Below, one piece after another: positions 24,597 through 32,382 of a stretch of 64,000 nt of DNA. Each line of letters starts with the position of its first letter. The stretch's first letter is position 1. The DNA lies in assembly GCA_964513285.1 (NCBI GenBank), contig CAZEML010000002.1:5972-69971 (forward strand). Direction: 5' to 3'. Position numbers and translations under genes: made by a program. This DNA is from UBA11606 sp964513285 (GTDB lineage: Bacteria; Actinomycetota; Acidimicrobiia; Acidimicrobiales; Aldehydirespiratoraceae). The notes under the pieces are model-generated. The model made no database searches. It was not told the origin of the DNA and saw nothing but the letters and a program-made list of their open reading frames with translations.

Positions 24597-25769
24597 ATGG
24601 TTCGCCCCACCCGGACCCACGACCTCGCGATCGTCGGACTCGGCGCGTTCGGTTCGGCGACCGCGCACTACGCCGCCCGGCTCGGTCTCGACGTGGTCGC
24701 CATCGACCGCCACGATCCGCCCCACGACCTCGGGTCCTCCCACGCCGAGACGCGGGTGACCCGCCTGGCCGTCGGTGAGGGCGACCACTACGTACCGTCG
24801 GCCCGCCGGAGCCACGAACTCTGGCGAGAGCTCGAAGCCCTCGGTGATCAGCGACTCCTGCACGACACCGGCGGGCTCATCATCGCCCCCGGCGCTGACT
24901 CGGTCGACGAACGGTGGGGCGACTTCGTGACCGCCACCGCCACCGTCGCGGCACGAGCCGGGCTCGACTTCGAGCGCCTGACGGCCGACGAGGCCCGCGC
25001 CCGCCACCCCGGGTACCGGATCCGGGACGACGAGGTGGTGGGCTACGAGCCGGCCGGCGGCCTGGTGATGGCGGAGTTCGCGGTCGCAGCCCACCTCGAA
25101 CAGGCCCGGCACCACGGGGCGGACCTTCGCCCCGACACGACCGCGGTCGGCATCGACCGACTCGACGGTGGCGCGGTGATCCGGACCGACTCCGCAGACG
25201 ACATGGCCGCTCGCGAGGTGATCGTCTGCGCCGGCCCCTGGACGGCCGAACTCGCGGACGCCGCTCGCCTGCGCGTCACTCGGCAGGCCGTGTACTGGTT
25301 CGAAGCCGACCTCGACCTGTGGCGCAGCGACGCCGCCGCCTTCGCCATCTGGGCGGGCCACGACATCGGCGACTATCTCGGCGTGTTCGCCATCACCCCC
25401 AACGCGCCACTGCAAGCGGTGAAGTTGGTGCCCGAACAGTTCGCCGTCTCGACCACGCCCGAGACGGTCGATCGAGCGATCTCCGAGGCCGAGGTCGCCC
25501 ACTTCCACGAGACGATGGTCCGGCCTCGACTCGCAGGCGTGAGCGATCGATGCGTGCACCGGTCCGTGTGCCTGTACACGAACACGACCGACGATCACTT
25601 CTTGATCGACCACCACGAGTCGATCGCCGCGGCGACGATCGTGTCGGCCTGCAGCGGCCACGGCTTCAAGCACTCGGCGGCGATCGGCGAGGCGCTCGCT
25701 CGGCGAGCCGCCGGGCTCGAGCACCTCGATCTCGATCCGTTCCGCCGCGACCGCCGTCCGCTCTGGTGA
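24597..25769 (+). CDS. Monomeric sarcosine oxidase / N-methyltryptophan oxidase-like FAD enzyme
   Basis: 390 residues, matching the family. An N-terminal FAD-binding motif (A-I-V-G-L-G-A-F-G-S-A-T-A), H-D-L-G-S-S-H-A-E-T-R and the late motif S-V-C-L-Y-T-N-T are seen. The Cys in the late motif corresponds to the residue that binds FAD covalently in monomeric sarcosine oxidase. C-S-G-H-G-F-K-H-S lies near the end. It would oxidise an N-methyl amino acid to formaldehyde, hydrogen peroxide and the amine. With the carnitine operon 4 kb away it could finish a betaine-to-glycine route, though the dimethylglycine step is not seen here. Confidence 0.85.
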   Translation: MVRPTRTHDLAIVGLGAFGSATAHYAARLGLDVVAIDRHDPPHDLGSSHAETRVTRLAVGEGDHYVPSARRSHELWRELEALGDQRLLHDTGGLIIAPGADSVDERWGDFVTATATVAARAGLDFERLTADEARARHPGYRIRDDEVVGYEPAGGLVMAEFAVAAHLEQARHHGADLRPDTTAVGIDRLDGGAVIRTDSADDMAAREVIVCAGPWTAELADAARLRVTRQAVYWFEADLDLWRSDAAAFAIWAGHDIGDYLGVFAITPNAPLQAVKLVPEQFAVSTTPETVDRAISEAEVAHFHETMVRPRLAGVSDRCVHRSVCLYTNTTDDHFLIDHHESIAAATIVSACSGHGFKHSAAIGEALARRAAGLEHLDLDPFRRDRRPLW

Positions 25770-25793
25770 GCCCGGCGGGCTAGCGTTACGGCC

Positions 25794-26429
25794 ATGAGTG
25801 AACCGTTGTCGGTGACGATCTGGTCGGACTTCCTCTGACCGTGGTGCTACGTCGGTGCGGTCCGCATCGACCAGATCGAGGAGCGCTTCGGCGATCAGGT
25901 CGCCATCGAATGGAAGGCGTTCCTGCTCCGGCCGGACGGTGACGGCGGCGACCCGGCCAAACACCAGAAGTTCGTCGAGTACACGAAGAGCTGGATGCGG
26001 CCGGCGGAGGCCGAGCCGAGCCTGACCTTCTCGGTGTGGGCGACCGACAATCCGCAGCCCTCCGGCAGCATCCCCGCCCATGTCGCCGCGAAGGCGATGG
26101 CGGAGTTCGCGCCGGAGGCCGAATCCGCCTACCACCGGCGGATCATGGACGCGTACTTCGCGGAGAACCGCACCATCTCCGACCCCCAGGTGCTCGCGGC
26201 ACTCGCCGGCGAGGTCGGCGTGGATCCGGAGGCGTTCCTCGGTCACGTCGCCGAACGGCAGATCCCGCTCGCACAGGCGTCGATCGACGAGCACAACGAG
26301 GCGATCGAGAACGGCATCACCGCCGCGCCGACCGTGGTGCTCGGCGACGTCTTGCCGGTACCCGGCGCCCAGGACTTCATCGCCTACGAGACCTGGATCT
26401 CCAAGCTCCTGGCGAAGCGCGCCGGCTGA
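25794..26429 (+). CDS. FrnE/DsbA-family thiol oxidoreductase, selenocysteine form (in-frame TGA)
   Basis: From the ATG at 25794 the frame reads 14 codons, meets TGA at 25836-25838, and continues to 26429, giving 211 residues with Sec at 15. The context is S-D-F-L-U-P-W-C-Y-V-G, exactly where FrnE-like DsbA proteins have C-P-W-C. The rest is a full thioredoxin-like DsbA domain with its helical insert and G-I-T-A-A-P-T-V-V-L-G (cis-Pro loop). A TGA in the active-site cysteine position, followed by a good SECIS-like hairpin, makes this a selenoprotein and not a pseudogene. It has no signal peptide, so the role is cytoplasmic redox. A gene caller would begin it at 25995 and lose the active site. 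Confidence 0.9.
25836..25871 (+). promoter_or_regulatory. SECIS element of the FrnE-like selenoprotein
   Basis: Twelve bases after the TGA an eight-pair stem (GTCGGTGC 25851-25858 with GCATCGAC 25864-25871, one G-T) encloses the five-base loop GGTCC. Distance from UGA to loop is 20 bases, and the GGU in the loop matches the loop of the E. coli fdhF SECIS (GGUCU). The element is read through as coding sequence. Confidence 0.8.
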
Positions 26430-26473
26430 CCCCATCCACCGGTCACGAATCGACGCCTTCTAGCGTTGATCAC

Positions 26474-26821
26474 GTGGCGGCCCAAGACGGCCACTCTGCG
26501 TGGCAGAAACCGATGGTGCTTCGTGGCGCGGCGGTGTTCGTGGCGCTGTACGCCCTCGCGGCCGCGTGGATCGTCGCCACCAACGGTGAGGATCCCGAAC
26601 CGCTGCGTCTGGCCCGAACCGACGACGGCAACGGCATCGTGGTGTCGGGCGCCGTCTCCGACGAAGACGATCGCACGGCACTGATCGACGCCGTCGGCAC
26701 CGTGACCGACGCGTCGGTGATCATCGCCCGGGTCGTCATCGACCCCGACGCCGACCCGGTCCTCGCCCCGTTCGACACCGCCACCGACCTGGCCGCCACC
26801 CTCCGATCAGGCGGCGGATGA
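26474..26821 (+). CDS. Small membrane-anchored protein with BON-like domain, function unknown
   Basis: 115 residues from a GTG at 26474. A single hydrophobic segment (about residues 13-33, V-L-R-G-A-A-V-F-V-A-L-Y-A-L) is followed by a 70-residue domain with G-I-V-V-S-G-A-V-S-D-E-D-D-R-T-A-L. The alternating pattern and spacing resemble a single BON domain. The topology suggests an inner-membrane anchor with an external domain. It is one base from the next small membrane gene, so they are probably co-expressed. The start is not certain because no strong ribosome site is seen. Confidence 0.6.
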   Translation: MAAQDGHSAWQKPMVLRGAAVFVALYALAAAWIVATNGEDPEPLRLARTDDGNGIVVSGAVSDEDDRTALIDAVGTVTDASVIIARVVIDPDADPVLAPFDTATDLAATLRSGGG

Positions 26822-26822
26822 C

Positions 26823-27122
26823 ATGAGCAGCGTGCTCGCCCAGCTGTTCGTGGCACTCGCCGTGTCACTCGCGGCCGGCGTCACCCTCGGCTTCACGATG
26901 GGCGTACATCGCCGATCCCAGGGCGACGACGCGACCCCGCCGAGCCTCGCCTCAGCGGACACGACCTTGGCCGATGCGGTCGAACGCGAGGCATCGCTGA
27001 TCGAAGCCCTGGCTCGGGCCGACGCCGACCTCCACGCCCGAGCGAGAGAACTCGCGGTCGCCAACGAAGAGATCACCTGCCTCCTCGAGCAGCTGCACGA
27101 GGCGCGCCACCCGTCAGCGTGA
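26823..27122 (+). CDS. Small membrane protein with C-terminal coiled coil, function unknown
   Basis: 99 residues: an N-terminal transmembrane helix (about residues 5-27), a short Gly/Asp/Pro linker, then a heptad-like helical tail rich in Ala, Glu and Leu (A-D-A-V-E-R-E-A-S-L-I-E-A-L). It starts one base after the stop of the BON-like gene. The two small proteins may form a membrane complex, but no family is recognised. Confidence 0.6.
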   Translation: MSSVLAQLFVALAVSLAAGVTLGFTMGVHRRSQGDDATPPSLASADTTLADAVEREASLIEALARADADLHARARELAVANEEITCLLEQLHEARHPSA

Positions 27123-27129
27123 CGGCCTG

Positions 27130-27645
27130 TCAGGCGCGGCGAGAACGAGCGACCGCGACCGCCGCGACACGCGACGCGCCGCCGTCGCACAGCACGCCGG
27201 CAACGTGCTCGAGCGTGGTGCCCGTGAGCACCACGTCGTCGACGAGCACGACCGAGGACGCGTCGAGGCGCCCGACGAGCCGGTAGTCCCCTGCGATCGC
27301 CGCGTCGCGTCGCTCCGCGGGTTCGAGATCCCGCAAGCGCGGCGTGATCGCATAGCGCTCGATCGCGGCCCGCACGGGAAGCCCCCATCGAGCGCCGAGC
27401 GCTGCGGCGATCGCCGGAACCAGCCGGTTGGGCCGATCCGGACTCGGCGGGACCGGCACGACGACCGCGTCGGCGTCGATCGAGAGCCCGCCGGCCCATT
27501 CGGCCACCTCACTGGCCAACAGGGCGACGGCCGCGTCATCGCCACGGTCCTTGGCCGCTTCGACGAGTCGCCCGATCCGGGTTCGTTCAGCCCGATCGGG
27601 CACCCACATCGACGCCATCACGTCGAGCCGTTCGAGGCGGACCAT
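27130..27645 (-). CDS. ComF-family phosphoribosyltransferase-like protein, short form
   Basis: 171 residues if started at the ATG at 27645 (ATGs at 27618 and 27609 are possible). The C-terminal phosphoribosyltransferase motif S-V-V-L-V-D-D-V-V-L-T-G-T-T (about residues 131-144) binds PRPP. V-P-V-P-P-S and R-L-R-D-L-E-P-A-E-R are typical of ComF proteins. Usual ComF proteins are 200-240 residues and start with a Cys-rich zinc finger; that part is absent, and no CxxC is seen in the upstream frame. ComF acts in natural DNA uptake in some bacteria. This gene faces the HbhA-like gene's regulatory region. Confidence 0.8.
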   Translation of the reverse strand: MVRLERLDVMASMWVPDRAERTRIGRLVEAAKDRGDDAAVALLASEVAEWAGGLSIDADAVVVPVPPSPDRPNRLVPAIAAALGARWGLPVRAAIERYAITPRLRDLEPAERRDAAIAGDYRLVGRLDASSVVLVDDVVLTGTTLEHVAGVLCDGGASRVAAVAVARSRRA

Positions 27646-27679
27646 CGGGGTTGAGCTCCAGACCAGCGACCTGCAGGGT

Positions 27680-27750
27680 GTGCTAACTGCAGAAAGCGAA
27701 ATTGCGAAAAAGGGGTTGCATTGCCCGGGAGTGCTAACTACAGTTAGCAC
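27680..27750 (+). promoter_or_regulatory. Promoter and palindromic operators upstream of the HbhA-like gene
   Basis: GTGCTAACT-AC-AGTTAGCAC (27731-27750) is a perfect nine-base inverted repeat. A related half site, GTGCTAACTGCAG, begins at 27680, 51 bases earlier (about five helical turns). TTGCAT (27716-27721), a 17-base spacer and TACAGT (27739-27744) make a plausible promoter whose -10 lies inside the palindrome. Binding there would repress. The XRE regulator encoded at 28279 is the obvious candidate. Confidence 0.65.
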
Positions 27751-27795
27751 AACGGCACGCCAGAGCGTGCACCCTACCTCAGGAGAACATCCCCC

Positions 27796-28134
27796 ATGTC
27801 CACCGTCATCGAACAGGTCAAGAACGCTGCCTACGCCGGTGTCGGCGTCAACCTCCTCGTCACCGACGCCATCGTCGGTCGTGAGATCAGCGCCCCCAAG
27901 GCCGTCGCCGAGCACGCCTCGATCGCCCGCACCCAGGCCACCGAGGCCCTCACCGACCTTCGTGGTCGCACCGAGCCCCTCGCCGCCAAGGTCACCGAGC
28001 GTCTCCCCGAGCCCGTCGGCGACGCCATCCAGACCGGCCGCAAGGCTGCCTGGGACTTCATCGGCATCGAGGCTCCCGCCCCGGCCAAGAAGACCGCCAA
28101 GAAGGCTGCCGACAAGGCTGACGACAAGGCCTGA
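27796..28134 (+). CDS. HbhA/phasin-like protein with Lys/Ala-rich tail
   Basis: 112 residues, preceded by AGGAG at a good distance. The first 85 residues are mostly helical and amphipathic (V-I-E-Q-V-K-N-A-A-Y-A-G-V-G). The last 20 or so are repeats of Lys, Ala and Pro (P-A-K-K-T-A-K-K-A-A-D-K-A), like the heparin-binding tail of mycobacterial HbhA, which is longer at 199 residues. In M. tuberculosis hbhA is next to an XRE regulator gene (Rv0474), as here. Possible roles are surface adhesion, binding to lipid inclusions (phasin-like), or nucleic-acid association through the basic tail. No signal peptide is seen. The codon use is notably uniform, suggesting high expression. Confidence 0.7.
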   Translation: MSTVIEQVKNAAYAGVGVNLLVTDAIVGREISAPKAVAEHASIARTQATEALTDLRGRTEPLAAKVTERLPEPVGDAIQTGRKAAWDFIGIEAPAPAKKTAKKAADKADDKA

Positions 28135-28150
28135 GCCTCCGGCTCGACTC

Positions 28151-28193
28151 GGGCGGCTCGCCGCCCAACCAGCTCTCGGGCGGTTCGCCGCCC
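28151..28193 (+). terminator. Two tandem tetraloop hairpins after the HbhA-like gene
   Basis: GGGCGG-CTCG-CCGCCC (28151-28166) and GGGCGG-TTCG-CCGCCC (28178-28193) are six-pair stems; the second has a very stable UUCG loop. They begin 17 bases after the stop and probably end or protect the abundant upstream message. Confidence 0.65.
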
Positions 28194-28208
28194 ATCCGAT
28201 CCCCCTCA

Positions 28209-28244
28209 TCACGGCCGGACTGCAACACTGTGGTCCGGCCGTGA
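28209..28244 (+). terminator. Perfect 12-base inverted repeat upstream of the XRE gene
   Basis: TCACGGCCGGAC (28209-28220) and GTCCGGCCGTGA (28233-28244) flank a 12-base loop. No T run follows, so it is either a further terminator element for the HbhA-like gene or a control hairpin in the leader of the XRE gene, which starts at 28279. Confidence 0.55.
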
Positions 28245-28278
28245 CGCGCCCACCCGACCCAGCCAGACGAGGAGACCC

Positions 28279-28620
28279 GTGGCCAGCGATCCGCTCGACG
28301 CCCTCGGGAGCTACATCCGAGACCAACGACGCCAAGCCGAGCTCTCGATGCGCAAGCTCGCCGATCTGGCCGGCGTCTCGAATCCGTACCTCAGCCAGAT
28401 CGAGCGAGGACTGAAGCGACCGAGCGCAGAGATCCTCCAACAGCTCGCTCGCGCCCTCGAGGTCTCCGCCGAATCGCTCTATGTCCGAGCCGGCATCCTC
28501 GACGAGGCGCCCGAGTCCGATCTCATCGCGGCGATCCGGGCCCAAGACGACCTCACCGTCGACCAGAAACAGGTCCTGATCCGGATCTACGAGAGCTTTC
28601 TGGCCGAGAACGACGACTGA
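28279..28620 (+). CDS. XRE-family transcriptional regulator (Rv0474-like)
   Basis: 113 residues from a GTG preceded by CGAGGAG. The helix-turn-helix is clear: L-G-S-Y-I-R-D-Q-R, M-R-K-L-A-D-L-A-G-V-S-N-P-Y-L-S-Q-I-E-R-G-L, then P-S-A-E-I-L-Q-Q-L-A-R-A-L. A short tail of about 40 residues follows. It resembles the regulator adjacent to hbhA in mycobacteria. It probably binds the GTGCTAACT palindrome upstream of the HbhA-like gene and may also control itself. Confidence 0.85.
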   Translation: MASDPLDALGSYIRDQRRQAELSMRKLADLAGVSNPYLSQIERGLKRPSAEILQQLARALEVSAESLYVRAGILDEAPESDLIAAIRAQDDLTVDQKQVLIRIYESFLAENDD

Positions 28621-28626
28621 GCCGAC

Positions 28627-29370
28627 TCACCCGCCGAGCAGAACGTCGATGGCCCCGGCCGTCCCCCGCGCGGTGAGGTCGGCGAGCAGTCGCGGCACAT
28701 CCAGCTCGACGACATAGTCGCTGATCGTCCCGGTCACGACGACCGCGCCGTCGTCGTCGAAGGTCACCGAACCGATCTCCGTCGTCGGCGGGAGCCACGT
28801 CAGCTCGTGCTCGTGGGTCCGGCGGAACCGCTCGGGCAAGCCGACGCGGCGGCCGCGGACCCAGGCCTGCCGTACATCGATGCCGATGACACGCCCGGAC
28901 CATCGCGGCTCGAGCTCGACGTCGCCGAACCGGGCCAGGCCCGGGAAGCGCGCCAGGAGGCGGCGGTCCTCCACCCGCACCGCCACGTCAGGCGGCGCGA
29001 TCGAGTCGAGCCATGACTGCACCTCCGTGGCCGTGAGTTCGACTTCGACCTCGAGGTCGCGGGCCTGCACCCGTTGCGGGAGGGCCTCGATCGCTCGGAT
29101 GTCCGACGCGTCCACGCGCACTCGATCGATCGTCTGATCGTCGACCCGGATGTCGGCGAAGCTGATGTCGAGGCGTCGCCAGAGCCCGATCTGCGCCGAC
29201 AGCATCGCCGACAGCGAGCTCGCCGGCGCCGCCTGGTGCACCGCACGGATGCGCGCCTGGATCCCGCGCCGGTCGAGCCGGACGGTGCGATCGATCAAGG
29301 CCTGGGCGGCACCGGTGGACATCGCGTCGGCGACACGACGCATGCCGAGCGGGTCGAACCAGTCAGCCAT
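28627..29370 (-). CDS. DUF2993/LmeA-like lipid-binding-type protein (uncertain)
   Basis: 247 residues from the ATG at 29370. No catalytic motif is seen. The sequence alternates amphipathic beta strands with repeated D-x-R-V and V-E-V-E-L-T-A-T-E-V-Q-S-W segments, a pattern like DUF2993 proteins (LmeA of mycobacteria), which bind phospholipid and act in cell-envelope lipid assembly. Unlike LmeA, it has no clear signal peptide here. It is divergent from the DMT transporter and convergent with the XRE gene. The family assignment is tentative. Confidence 0.5.
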   Translation of the reverse strand: MADWFDPLGMRRVADAMSTGAAQALIDRTVRLDRRGIQARIRAVHQAAPASSLSAMLSAQIGLWRRLDISFADIRVDDQTIDRVRVDASDIRAIEALPQRVQARDLEVEVELTATEVQSWLDSIAPPDVAVRVEDRRLLARFPGLARFGDVELEPRWSGRVIGIDVRQAWVRGRRVGLPERFRRTHEHELTWLPPTTEIGSVTFDDDGAVVVTGTISDYVVELDVPRLLADLTARGTAGAIDVLLGG

Positions 29371-29425
29371 CGCCGCCGACCGTATCGGCTCTCGGCCGGC
29401 GGCACCCGACGAGTAGGGTGCGCCG

Positions 29426-30343
29426 ATGTCCGCACCGACCTCCACCTCTGACGATCAGGCGGTCGACGGCATCGGGATCGCGGGAGCACTCCTCGCGGTC
29501 TCGGTCTGGGGGATCGCGAGCATCATCCCCAAGGAGCTGGCGATGGGTGGCCTGGCCATCGCCGCCTACCGCTTCGGTATGTACGCCGTCGCGGCGGGCG
29601 CCGTCATGGGCGTGCGCGGCCACCTGATCGGCGGACGGGTCCTGCGCGGCTCGTTCGGGGGAGGCCTGGCCCTCGGGCTCGACGTCGCGTTCTTCTTCTC
29701 GGCGATCAAGCTGACCTCGGTCGCCAACGCGACGGTGATCGGCGCGCTGCAACCGGTCGTGGTGGCGATCATCGCCAACCGGGTCTTCGGCGAAGTGATC
29801 CGCCGCCGAGATCTCGCACTCGGGGGCGTCGCGATCGTCGGTGTTGCGGTGGTGGTCTTCTCCGGCGCCGCCGACGCCCCGACCGACTGGCGGGGTGATC
29901 TGTTGGCGGTCGGCGCCCTCTTCGCCTGGTCGGGCTACTTCGTGATGTCGAAGCGGGCGCAGACGACGATCACGACCAACGAGTACACGGTCGGCGCCGC
30001 GATCTGGGTCGCGCTGATCAACGCTCCCCTCGCGCTGCTCTTCGGCCAGAGCCTCGGGCTGCCGCAGGGCGACGAATGGCTGTGGCTCGCCGCCATGGCG
30101 TTCGGAGCGGGGGTGCTCGGGCACGCGGTGATGAACTGGTCGCTCAAGCAGATCCCGCTGTGGCTCGGGAGCACCTTCACCCTGCTGGTCCCGGTCGTCT
30201 CGACCTCTGCGGCCTGGGCGTTTCTCGACGAACCCGTCACCGGCATCCAGGCCGGCGCGATCGGCGTCGTGCTCTTGTCGCTCGCCGGAGTCATCACCGG
30301 CCAAGCCGGGATCGGGTCGCGGCCTCGCCCACTCCGCCGCTGA
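29426..30343 (+). CDS. EamA/DMT-superfamily transporter
   Basis: 305 residues with about ten hydrophobic helices in two related halves, the usual EamA arrangement. Landmarks are W-G-I-A-S-I-I-P-K in helix 1, A-N-A-T-V-I-G-A-L-Q-P-V in helix 4, and the second-half equivalent G-S-T-F-T-L-L-V-P-V with F-L-D-E-P-V-T. Members export amino acids or other metabolites across the inner membrane; the substrate is unknown. An SDR gene follows 23 bases later and may share the transcript. Confidence 0.88.
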   Translation: MSAPTSTSDDQAVDGIGIAGALLAVSVWGIASIIPKELAMGGLAIAAYRFGMYAVAAGAVMGVRGHLIGGRVLRGSFGGGLALGLDVAFFFSAIKLTSVANATVIGALQPVVVAIIANRVFGEVIRRRDLALGGVAIVGVAVVVFSGAADAPTDWRGDLLAVGALFAWSGYFVMSKRAQTTITTNEYTVGAAIWVALINAPLALLFGQSLGLPQGDEWLWLAAMAFGAGVLGHAVMNWSLKQIPLWLGSTFTLLVPVVSTSAAWAFLDEPVTGIQAGAIGVVLLSLAGVITGQAGIGSRPRPLRR

Positions 30344-30366
30344 CGTCGCTCGAGGAAGGACACCCC

Positions 30367-31146
30367 ATGACCTCACCCCCGGATCCGCTCGACGCCTTCC
30401 GTCTCGACGGCCGAGTCGCGATCGTCACTGGCGCCAGCTCGGGGCTCGGCGCCCGCTTCGCCCGTGTCCTCGACGGGGTCGGCGCACGGGTCGTGCTCGC
30501 CGCTCGACGGGGTGACCGACTCGAGGCGCTCGCCGCCGAACTGAGCGACGCACTCCCCGTCGAGGTCGACCTGACCGACCCCGACGGCCCGTCGCGGCTG
30601 GTCGAGGCGGCGCTGAAACGCTTCGGCCAGATCGACATCGTCGTGAACAACGCCGGGAGCTCATCGGTCCAACCGGCGCTCGAGTACAGCCGCGACGAAG
30701 TCGCCGCCGAACTCGCGTTGAACCTGCTCGCGCCGTATGAACTCGCCCGTCTGGCTGCGAGGACGATGGTCGAGGCCGGTCGGCCCGGGGTGATCGTCAA
30801 CATCGGATCGATCCTCGGAAGCGTCGCGGGAGGCAAGGTCCGAGTTCCGGGCTATGCCGCGGCGAAGGGTGGCCTGCATCAGGTCACCCGGGAGCTGGCG
30901 GTCGAGTGGGCGCGGAAGCGGATTCGGGTGAACGCCCTGGCGCCGGCGTGGTTCGAGACCGAGATGACGGCGACCGAGATGTTCGGGAGCGACGCCGGGT
31001 TGCGGTACATCGAGGACAACACACCGATGGCGCGTCCGGGCCGCGCCGACGAACTCGACGGGGCCTTGCTGTTCCTCGCGAGCGACGCCAGCAGCTACGT
31101 CACCGGCCACACCCTCTTCGTCGACGGCGGGTGGACCGCGGTCTGA
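30367..31146 (+). CDS. Short-chain dehydrogenase/reductase
   Basis: 259 residues; GAGGAAGG precedes the ATG at 30367. Classical SDR features: the cofactor motif T-G-A-S-S-G-L-G, N-N-A-G-S, catalytic Ser in N-I-G-S-I, Tyr and Lys in G-Y-A-A-A-K-G, and a C-terminal F-V-D-G-G-W. Residues after the second strand (A-R-R) favour NADP(H). It oxidises or reduces an alcohol or ketone, probably in lipid or acyl-CoA metabolism given the neighbours. Confidence 0.9.
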   Translation: MTSPPDPLDAFRLDGRVAIVTGASSGLGARFARVLDGVGARVVLAARRGDRLEALAAELSDALPVEVDLTDPDGPSRLVEAALKRFGQIDIVVNNAGSSSVQPALEYSRDEVAAELALNLLAPYELARLAARTMVEAGRPGVIVNIGSILGSVAGGKVRVPGYAAAKGGLHQVTRELAVEWARKRIRVNALAPAWFETEMTATEMFGSDAGLRYIEDNTPMARPGRADELDGALLFLASDASSYVTGHTLFVDGGWTAV

Positions 31147-31155
31147 GCCGACCGC

Positions 31156-32382
31156 TCAGCGACCGACGTCGACGGGAAGGGTGGTGAGGCCCCGCCCCAG
31201 CAGGACGCTGGACCACACCGTGCCGGACTCGTCCATCGTCAGGCCGGGGAACCGTCGCACGAGGGCGCCGAGCGCCAGCTGCGTCTCGATGCGAGCCAGC
31301 GACGCGCCGAGGCAGAAGTGGGCGCCATACCCGAAGCCGAGGTGACGCTGGGCGTCGGGCCGCCCCAGCCAGAGCCGATCCGGATCGGCGAACATCGACG
31401 CGTCGCGGTTCGCCGAGGCGACACCCAAGAACACGGTCTCGCCCGCCGTCATTGCGACCCCGTGCCGCTCGTGATCCTCGCCCACGATGCGAACCATCAG
31501 CTTCGTCGACCCGTCGTAGCGGTGGAGCTCCTCGAGCGCTGACCCCATCTGGTCAGGCCGCTCGACGAGCCAGTCCCACTCGCCGCGGTTCGCCAGCAAG
31601 GAGTGCACGGCGTTGCCGAGGAGGTTGGTGGTCGTCTCGTGGCCACCGAACAGGAGCAGGGTGCACGCGCCCACCAACTCGGTCGGGCTCAGGCCACTCC
31701 CCTGCGGATCGTCCTTCGTGACCGCGATCAGGTTCGACACGAGGTTGTCGGCGGGCTCGCGTTCGTACTTCTCGATCAGCCAGCCGAAGTAGTCGGCGAA
31801 CTGGGCGCTCCCGGCCGCCGCCTGCTCCGCCTGCGCGGCTCGATTCGACGCCCCGAACACGATCGCGGAGAGCTGGTCGCTCCAGTGCTTGAACTCCTCC
31901 CGATCGGCCGGAGGGACGCCGAGCAACTCGGCGATGACGATCGCCGGCAAGGGAAAGGCGAAGTCGGCGATCAGATCACAGGCGCCCTTCTCCGCCATGT
32001 CGTCGAGGAGGTCGTCGACGAGTTCGGTGATCCGAGGCCCGAGATCGTTGACCTGGCGTGGCGTGAACGCCCGTCGAAGTGGCTCGCGAAGCCGCTGATG
32101 TTCGGGCGGATCGTGGAAGACCATCCACCCGCGAAGCAGGTCGAAGGTCTGGGCGAGGGTGTCGCGCCGTTCTTCATCGAGCCGACCCTCGAGTGGCGTC
32201 AGCCGATCGCTCGAGAGGCGGGCATCGCGAAAGCCCTCGTTCACCGCCTCGTAGGTCGACAGAAACCACGCCCGATGTTCGGGGAGCCAGACCACCGGAC
32301 CCTCGGCTCGGAGCCGAGCGAAGACCGCGTGAGGTTCATCGATCGCGGCCGGCGACAGGAGGTCGGTCGTCAACTCGGTCAC
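31156..32382 (-). CDS. Cytochrome P450
   Basis: 408 residues from a GTG that overlaps the thiolase stop by GTGA. The oxygen-activating I-helix G-G-H-E-T-T lies at 246-251, E-E-L-H-R supplies ExxR at 285-288, and the heme loop F-G-Y-G-A-H-F-C-L-G places the thiolate Cys at 357. Soluble, class I bacterial type needing ferredoxin. It is the last gene in an operon with a DUF35 protein and a thiolase, a combination seen in actinobacterial sterol or terpenoid degradation, so hydroxylation of such a substrate is likely. Confidence 0.92.
   Translation of the reverse strand: MTELTTDLLSPAAIDEPHAVFARLRAEGPVVWLPEHRAWFLSTYEAVNEGFRDARLSSDRLTPLEGRLDEERRDTLAQTFDLLRGWMVFHDPPEHQRLREPLRRAFTPRQVNDLGPRITELVDDLLDDMAEKGACDLIADFAFPLPAIVIAELLGVPPADREEFKHWSDQLSAIVFGASNRAAQAEQAAAGSAQFADYFGWLIEKYEREPADNLVSNLIAVTKDDPQGSGLSPTELVGACTLLLFGGHETTTNLLGNAVHSLLANRGEWDWLVERPDQMGSALEELHRYDGSTKLMVRIVGEDHERHGVAMTAGETVFLGVASANRDASMFADPDRLWLGRPDAQRHLGFGYGAHFCLGASLARIETQLALGALVRRFPGLTMDESGTVWSSVLLGRGLTTLPVDVGR

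Noticed and set aside
25836..25838. TGA read as Trp, a genetic-code change
   Set aside because: Many genes here end with TGA, several in ATGA or GTGA overlaps. TGA inside genes occurs only at U-x-x-C sites.
27130..28545. A 471-residue minus-strand frame across the HbhA-like and XRE genes
   Set aside because: Only its last part is the ComF gene. The rest is Gly/Leu/Asp-rich shadow opposite two supported genes.
30076..31146. A longer SDR starting inside the transporter gene
   Set aside because: The ATG at 30367 has a good ribosome site and gives the usual SDR length. The upstream part is the transporter in another frame.
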